Assembly (NCBI GenBank): GCA_903891335.1
Contig: CAITDX010000032.1
Span: 1-9,751, forward strand
Reading direction: 5' to 3'
DNA: 9,751 nucleotides
Origin: an uncultured bacterium
Lineage (GTDB): Bacteria; Patescibacteriota; Microgenomatia; UBA1400; PJMF01
Positions within the stretch are counted from its first letter, which is position 1, and each line of letters starts with the position of its first letter. A program made the translations under genes and the position numbers. Under the pieces are notes generated by a model, which was not told where the DNA came from, did not search any database, and worked only from the letters and a program-made list of their open reading frames with translations. Below, in pieces: positions 6,927 to 9,751 of this stretch.

Positions 6927-7403
6927 TTATAGGATGTTTTGCAAATAAACATTGTAGGGGACGCGCAAGAGTTGTTGTTCAGTTAAGCCAAGCTCCACAG
7001 CAACTTCAAGTTCTTGACCGACTGGATAATCCAAAATTATGGAATGCACCTCATTGTTGAGTAGATAGAGTCTCACTCGACCTTGTTTGTATGCATAATC
7101 TGTTGCAGTCATTTGAATGTGATCGATACTGGTAAAACCATGCTGCCTCAGCCACTCCAAACCAAGCTCGACGCTAGCAATGGGTAAAGCAGAACTTAAT
7201 TTAAATTGACCATCTTTTTCTGAGAGAATGTGAATTTCTTGATGATCGCCATAGTCAACTAATTTGGTCACTCCAGGACCTGGTTGACGACCATAGTAGT
7301 GATGGGTAGTTTTTGGTTCTTGCGGGTTAATATTGTGGGCAGCAAAAAAATCAATGAAGGGTAGAAATGAATCAACAAGATATTTAGTTTCTTGGTGCTG
7401 CAT
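6927..7403 (-). CDS. Uncharacterised protein, possibly CYTH-like
   Basis: This 158-residue soluble protein has no membrane helix. Its order of elements resembles the CYTH/class IV adenylate cyclase-triphosphatase fold. A first strand ETKYLV comes early (5-10), followed by a helix, then HYYG (35-38) and KLVDY. A helix GLEWLRQHGF lies at about 81-90, and the final strand pair SIILDYPVGQELEVAVE (120-136) looks like the LD..-G-..E-E ending of CYTH proteins. The ExExK metal motif is degenerate (only E-T-K) and several basic phosphate-binding residues are not obvious, so it may bind a ligand without catalysis, or the resemblance may be chance. Its start lies inside the upstream PQ-loop gene (20-base overlap). 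GGGA about eight bases before the ATG could act as a Shine-Dalgarno in the coupled transcript. Confidence 0.7.
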   Translation of the reverse strand: MQHQETKYLVDSFLPFIDFFAAHNINPQEPKTTHHYYGRQPGPGVTKLVDYGDHQEIHILSEKDGQFKLSSALPIASVELGLEWLRQHGFTSIDHIQMTATDYAYKQGRVRLYLLNNEVHSIILDYPVGQELEVAVELGLTEQQLLRVPYNVYLQNIL

Positions 7404-7983
7404 AATGATTTCCCAAATAACGTCTGCGCCACAACAACATTACCACAAATAAGCTATTGAGAATGAACCAGCTGATTGGGTAGAGAGCAGTCACTACCGT
7501 AAATGCGCTCAGTGCCAGGGCTGCTAAACCAAAGCGAAAAATATTTATAACATAAAACAAAAGTGTTTCTGAGTGAGGTTGCTGCCAAGATTTGCGAATA
7601 GTTGGAATAAATGAAAGTAAATCGGTTATAGTAGCCAAGATTGCAGCCAAAAGTGGTTGTTTTACCAACAACCAAAGCGCCAGAGAAAGCAGAGCCAAGG
7701 TGAGAAAAATCGTATCAGCGGAGGTAATCGTGCTTGCAACTCTATAGTTCAAAGTCAATATAATCACCACAACACACGCCAACTCAGCCGCCAGTGTTAC
7801 GTACGCAGCTGCGCCAGCTCCGTTCATAATTTGTAACGCAAAAACGATGCCACCTACCAAACCCCAAGCGAGCCAGCTGTACAAATGAGGCTTCGTTTTC
7901 CCCAAAACAATATCTCGAATGTATGGCACATAGCCCACAAAGGTGAGAATTATAGCAAGGGTTCCGAAAATTGTTTGTAGCAT
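7384..7983 (-). CDS. PQ-loop/SWEET-like seven-helix membrane protein
   Basis: This 199-residue integral membrane protein has about seven helices (roughly 2-23, 34-53, 58-79, 90-107, 111-128, 139-161, 164-185). It contains two related halves. The first has GYVPYIRDI (17-25) then GKTKPHLYSW; the second has SFIPTIRKSW (124-133) then QPHSETLLFY. A Pro followed by a hydrophobic pair and a basic residue at a helix end, then a short loop and Pro-His, is the arrangement of PQ-loop repeat proteins (SWEET, SemiSWEET, KDEL receptor, MtN3). A duplicated three-helix unit joined by a linker helix would match eukaryotic SWEETs in topology. I recall similar bacterial hypothetical proteins without a proven substrate; sugar or small-metabolite transport is inference. 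It follows the small GWE/DPYRT gene by 11 bases, with a weak AGGTG before the ATG, and overlaps the next gene by 20 bases. Confidence 0.85.
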   Translation of the reverse strand: MLQTIFGTLAIILTFVGYVPYIRDIVLGKTKPHLYSWLAWGLVGGIVFALQIMNGAGAAAYVTLAAELACVVVIILTLNYRVASTITSADTIFLTLALLSLALWLLVKQPLLAAILATITDLLSFIPTIRKSWQQPHSETLLFYVINIFRFGLAALALSAFTVVTALYPISWFILNSLFVVMLLWRRRYLGNHYAAPRN

Positions 7984-7994
7984 TTGATGAACAC

Positions 7995-8384
7995 CTACAA
8001 AGAAGAAATTGAAATTATGAAAATAAGAAATACAAACATTGCTATTAGAAATAGCATTGCGATATTTTTATCGGATGGACCGATTGTTGTCCTGTACGGA
8101 TCAATTGATAAATTATAATCGTTCTTTCTTGCTGAAATTTTTCTTTTTAATCGTAGGCGATGATCATCAAACTTTTCGACTAATTCCCAGCCAGCTTGAG
8201 ATTCTTCTTGCAATAAACCATTCAATTCATGAGAATTCCTGAAACTTTTCAGGTTGGCTCTAACTATTTTAAACTCCCAACCATCCAAGTCGTTTTTTGA
8301 ATATTCCGTCATCTCTTCTTCCTCTTGTTGTCGAAGCTTTTGTTGTTGAGCCGCTGCCACAGCTGCCATATTCGCTGCTGACAT
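7995..8384 (-). CDS. Conserved small GWE/DPYRT protein with C-terminal membrane helix
   Basis: This 129-residue protein starts at the ATG at 8384. A longer reading from TTG at 8390 adds only two residues and is less likely. The N-terminus is Ala-rich then Gln/Glu-rich (MSAANMAAVAAAQQQ...EEEEM), probably a helix. The middle has two GWE motifs: GWEFKIVRA (35-43) and AGWELVEKF (64-72), followed by DDHRLRLKR. A DPYRT motif lies at 95-99. The last about 22 residues form one membrane helix (about 107-128), giving a tail-anchored layout. I recall a widespread bacterial family with this N-terminus, the AGW..VEKFD core and the DPYRT tail, and no assigned function; this is from memory. It is the first gene of a three-gene unit with the PQ-loop protein, so a link to that protein in the membrane is possible. 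Confidence 0.82.
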   Translation of the reverse strand: MSAANMAAVAAAQQQKLRQQEEEEMTEYSKNDLDGWEFKIVRANLKSFRNSHELNGLLQEESQAGWELVEKFDDHRLRLKRKISARKNDYNLSIDPYRTTIGPSDKNIAMLFLIAMFVFLIFIISISSL

Positions 8385-8413
8385 ATACAAATACTTTCTT
8401 TTAATTATTATCC

Positions 8414-8422
8414 ATTATAGCA
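8414..8422 (-). promoter_or_regulatory. Extended -10 promoter of the three-gene minus-strand unit
   Basis: On the - strand, TGC-TATAAT (8422-8414) is a consensus -10 with the TGn extension. The expected start is near 8407, giving a leader of about 23 bases before the ATG at 8384 with a weak purine run, AAAAGAAAG. No convincing -35 is seen. It is divergent to the promoter at 8451-8459. Confidence 0.55.
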
Positions 8423-8450
8423 AATATACTATCTAATAACTTTTTTTTCT

Positions 8451-8459
8451 TGCTACTAT
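8451..8459 (+). promoter_or_regulatory. Extended -10 promoter of the right-hand PsbP-like gene
   Basis: TGC-TACTAT, with the -10 at 8454-8459, ends eight bases before the ATG at 8468. The predicted transcription start at about 8466 makes the message nearly leaderless. The TTG at 8450 that opens the longer reading frame lies inside this promoter, so it is not a likely start. A second TATACT lies at 8425-8430 in the same orientation. Confidence 0.55.
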
Positions 8460-8467
8460 GGGTGTAT

Positions 8468-9499
8468 ATGGAAAATGAAATAATTGATAATCCTCAAAAT
8501 CAACTTGCAAACATGCAGCCTGACAATCAGAACACATTAAAATACCACTCACAAATAAAAAAATCTCCTATCAACATGATTCTTTTACTTGTTTCCTTAC
8601 TTTTTCTTGGAGCAACCTTATTTTTTGGTTACAAATACTATCAATTACAAAAAAAACTTGAAAAGCTTAGTAACCCGGAAGAAACATTGTTGCCCCCAAC
8701 TTCAATGCCAACCATTGCGACTCCCTCAACAGATACAAGTTCTCAATCAAATTGGCAAACCTATGAAAACGCATCTTTAGGATTCAAAATCAACTACCCA
8801 CCATCAGTTAGAGTAGAGAAGGAGTTTGATGATGAACACAACAGAGCAGCTCTTTTTTCAGGGGATGATCTTAATTTTGAAGTAATGTTGCGATCAAATG
8901 TAAATAATATGAATCTAGATACGTATTTTTACATGGATGTTCCGATCACGAGAACTATTACCCTACTTGGAAAACCAGCAAACACATACGAACTCCAAAA
9001 TGGATATTGTGATGGAGGAGAAGGATGTGGCAAACCATCCATAACTATTGTTTTGCAAAACAACTCAGAGTTGTTTCATATCAGCTTTTATGGAGACACC
9101 CAACTATCTGAGTTAGAACAGCAGATACTAAATACTTTTGAATTTATAGGTGACAAAAGTAGTTCAGCTAATTTAAAAATTCCAAATAGCATTAATGAGT
9201 TGTTTGTCACAATTAATCAAACATTTGGAATTGCAAATATTCCAACAATGGAAAATCAATTCTATTCATTAGAAGGTCCTATTGAGAAAAATTCTTGGAA
9301 GCTTAATTTATCTGAAGTCCTAACAGATAAGTCAAAAATCAATCAATTATTTGAATTGCTCAAGAACAATTTAAATCAAGACATTAATGCCGCAGCTGAT
9401 GGACCAGGGTCGAGTGTTCAGGGTTTTGAGAATAACCAAATCTATTGTTTTATGATCAGAAATTCGGCAAACTCATATGTGAATTGTGCAGAAAAATAA
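8468..9499 (+). CDS. Membrane-anchored PsbP-like protein with extra C-terminal domain
   Basis: This 343-residue protein starts at ATG 8468. The cytoplasmic N-terminus is polar. One membrane helix spans about 35-54 and is followed by a short coiled-coil-like YYQLQKKLEKL and a Pro/Thr/Ser-rich linker (about 70-93). The PsbP-like domain (about 96-228) opens with NWQTYENASLGFKINYPP, which matches both units of the protein at 4113-5327, although the second Trp is replaced. It carries C181 and C187 in YCDGGEGC. The last 110 residues (about 235-343) are a separate region, with C327 and C340, that I do not recognise. Four outside cysteines could form two disulfides. The gene is visibly richer in A and T than the left block. 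Its role is probably extracytoplasmic but unknown. It converges with the gene entering from the right edge. Confidence 0.78.
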   Translation: MENEIIDNPQNQLANMQPDNQNTLKYHSQIKKSPINMILLLVSLLFLGATLFFGYKYYQLQKKLEKLSNPEETLLPPTSMPTIATPSTDTSSQSNWQTYENASLGFKINYPPSVRVEKEFDDEHNRAALFSGDDLNFEVMLRSNVNNMNLDTYFYMDVPITRTITLLGKPANTYELQNGYCDGGEGCGKPSITIVLQNNSELFHISFYGDTQLSELEQQILNTFEFIGDKSSSANLKIPNSINELFVTINQTFGIANIPTMENQFYSLEGPIEKNSWKLNLSEVLTDKSKINQLFELLKNNLNQDINAAADGPGSSVQGFENNQIYCFMIRNSANSYVNCAEK

Positions 9500-9550
9500 T
9501 CTATCAACACTTAAACCATTCTTTTACTATAAATGTATTTAATGTACTAA

Positions 9551-9591
9551 TGCTATTGCAATTATTTTTTTATTGATTTTAAAAAATAGCA
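9551..9591. terminator. Weak A/T-rich inverted repeat between converging genes
   Basis: TGCTATT (9551-9557) is the exact inverse of AATAGCA (9585-9591). An inner stem is also possible: ATTTTTT (9564-9570) with AAAAAAT (9581-9587). It lies in the 97-base gap between the stop at 9499 and the opposing stop at 9597, the place for a shared terminator. The stem is low in G/C, so termination strength is doubtful. Confidence 0.25.
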
Positions 9592-9596
9592 AAGTT

Positions 9597-9749
9597 TTAA
9601 GAAATACCTCCCTCCGCTTTAAAGGTTTTTGGCCTAGGTAGCGAGAGCGGCGGCTCACTGGTTCTATTAATTCTGATTTCACTTCTAAAATTGTGTTTAG
9701 AGTCATTTATGTTAGCAACTACATCAAACCCAAGTTCTTTTAATTGCTC
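9597..9749 (-). CDS. C-terminal end of an unrecognised protein (5' end outside window)
   Basis: On the - strand one frame is open from the right edge to a TAA at 9599-9597, giving 50 residues with no start in the window. The first part reads as ordinary protein: EQLKELGFDVVANINDSKH, a short amphipathic helix followed by a strand. The last 20 residues (from about base 9656 down) are Pro-, Arg- and Lys-rich (PPLSLPRPKTFK) and coincide with a patch much richer in G and C than the surroundings. Too little is present to assign a family. The open frame and placement convergent to the PsbP-like gene support a real 3' gene end, but 150 bases of open frame can also occur by chance. Confidence 0.45.
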   Translation of the reverse strand, partial: EQLKELGFDVVANINDSKHNFRSEIRINRTSEPPLSLPRPKTFKAEGGIS

Positions 9750-9751
9750 AA

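Noticed and set aside
8450..8467. TTG start that would lengthen the PsbP-like protein by six residues
   Set aside because: The TTG lies inside the shared promoter element, and the ATG at 8468 fits the same promoter-to-start distance as the paralogue.

Overview
The window reads as a compact bacterial chromosome segment. It holds ten complete protein genes and one gene cut at each edge, with almost no spare DNA: gaps are 11-138 bases, two gene pairs overlap, and no intergenic stretch exceeds 300 bases. I see no rRNA, tRNA, CRISPR array, insertion sequence or phage gene. The style suggests a member of the Candidate Phyla Radiation (Patescibacteria), perhaps near Microgenomates or Saccharibacteria: membrane-anchored PsbP-like proteins, a short RecQ, small uncharacterised membrane proteins, and little Shine-Dalgarno sequence before most starts. 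This placement is inference. TGA acts as a stop (end of recQ), so the TGA-to-glycine code of Gracilibacteria/SR1 is unlikely.

Left block, all on the + strand (2-5567): the C-terminal three quarters of an Atm1/HMT-type ABC exporter; a classical short-chain dehydrogenase; a short RecQ helicase whose 3' end overlaps a MazG-like nucleotide pyrophosphohydrolase; a membrane-anchored protein with two tandem PsbP-like domains; and a small Cys-rich protein that I do not recognise. Right block on the - strand (5582-8384): a DEAD-box RNA helicase with its own promoter and a leader of about 100 bases, preceded by a three-gene unit (a small conserved GWE/DPYRT protein with a C-terminal membrane helix, a PQ-loop/SWEET-like seven-helix protein, and a possible CYTH-like protein). 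Beyond a divergent promoter region, a second single-pass PsbP-like protein runs on the + strand (8468-9499). It converges on the 3' end of a gene that enters from the right edge on the - strand.

The clearest pattern beyond the genes is promoter architecture. Five promoters share an extended -10 of the form TGC-TAYNMT. Counting the SDR and the small Cys-rich gene, five + strand starts lie only 6-11 bases after a -10 hexamer, so their mRNAs would begin at or within a few bases of the start codon (leaderless translation). The DEAD-box gene is the exception, with a long leader. The two PsbP-like genes share a nearly identical 16-base upstream element although they are about 4.3 kb apart. I found no convincing new defence, mobile or metabolic system. 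The unknown pieces most worth following are the 75-residue Cys-rich protein, the C-terminal domain of the right-hand PsbP-like protein and the gene entering from the right edge.
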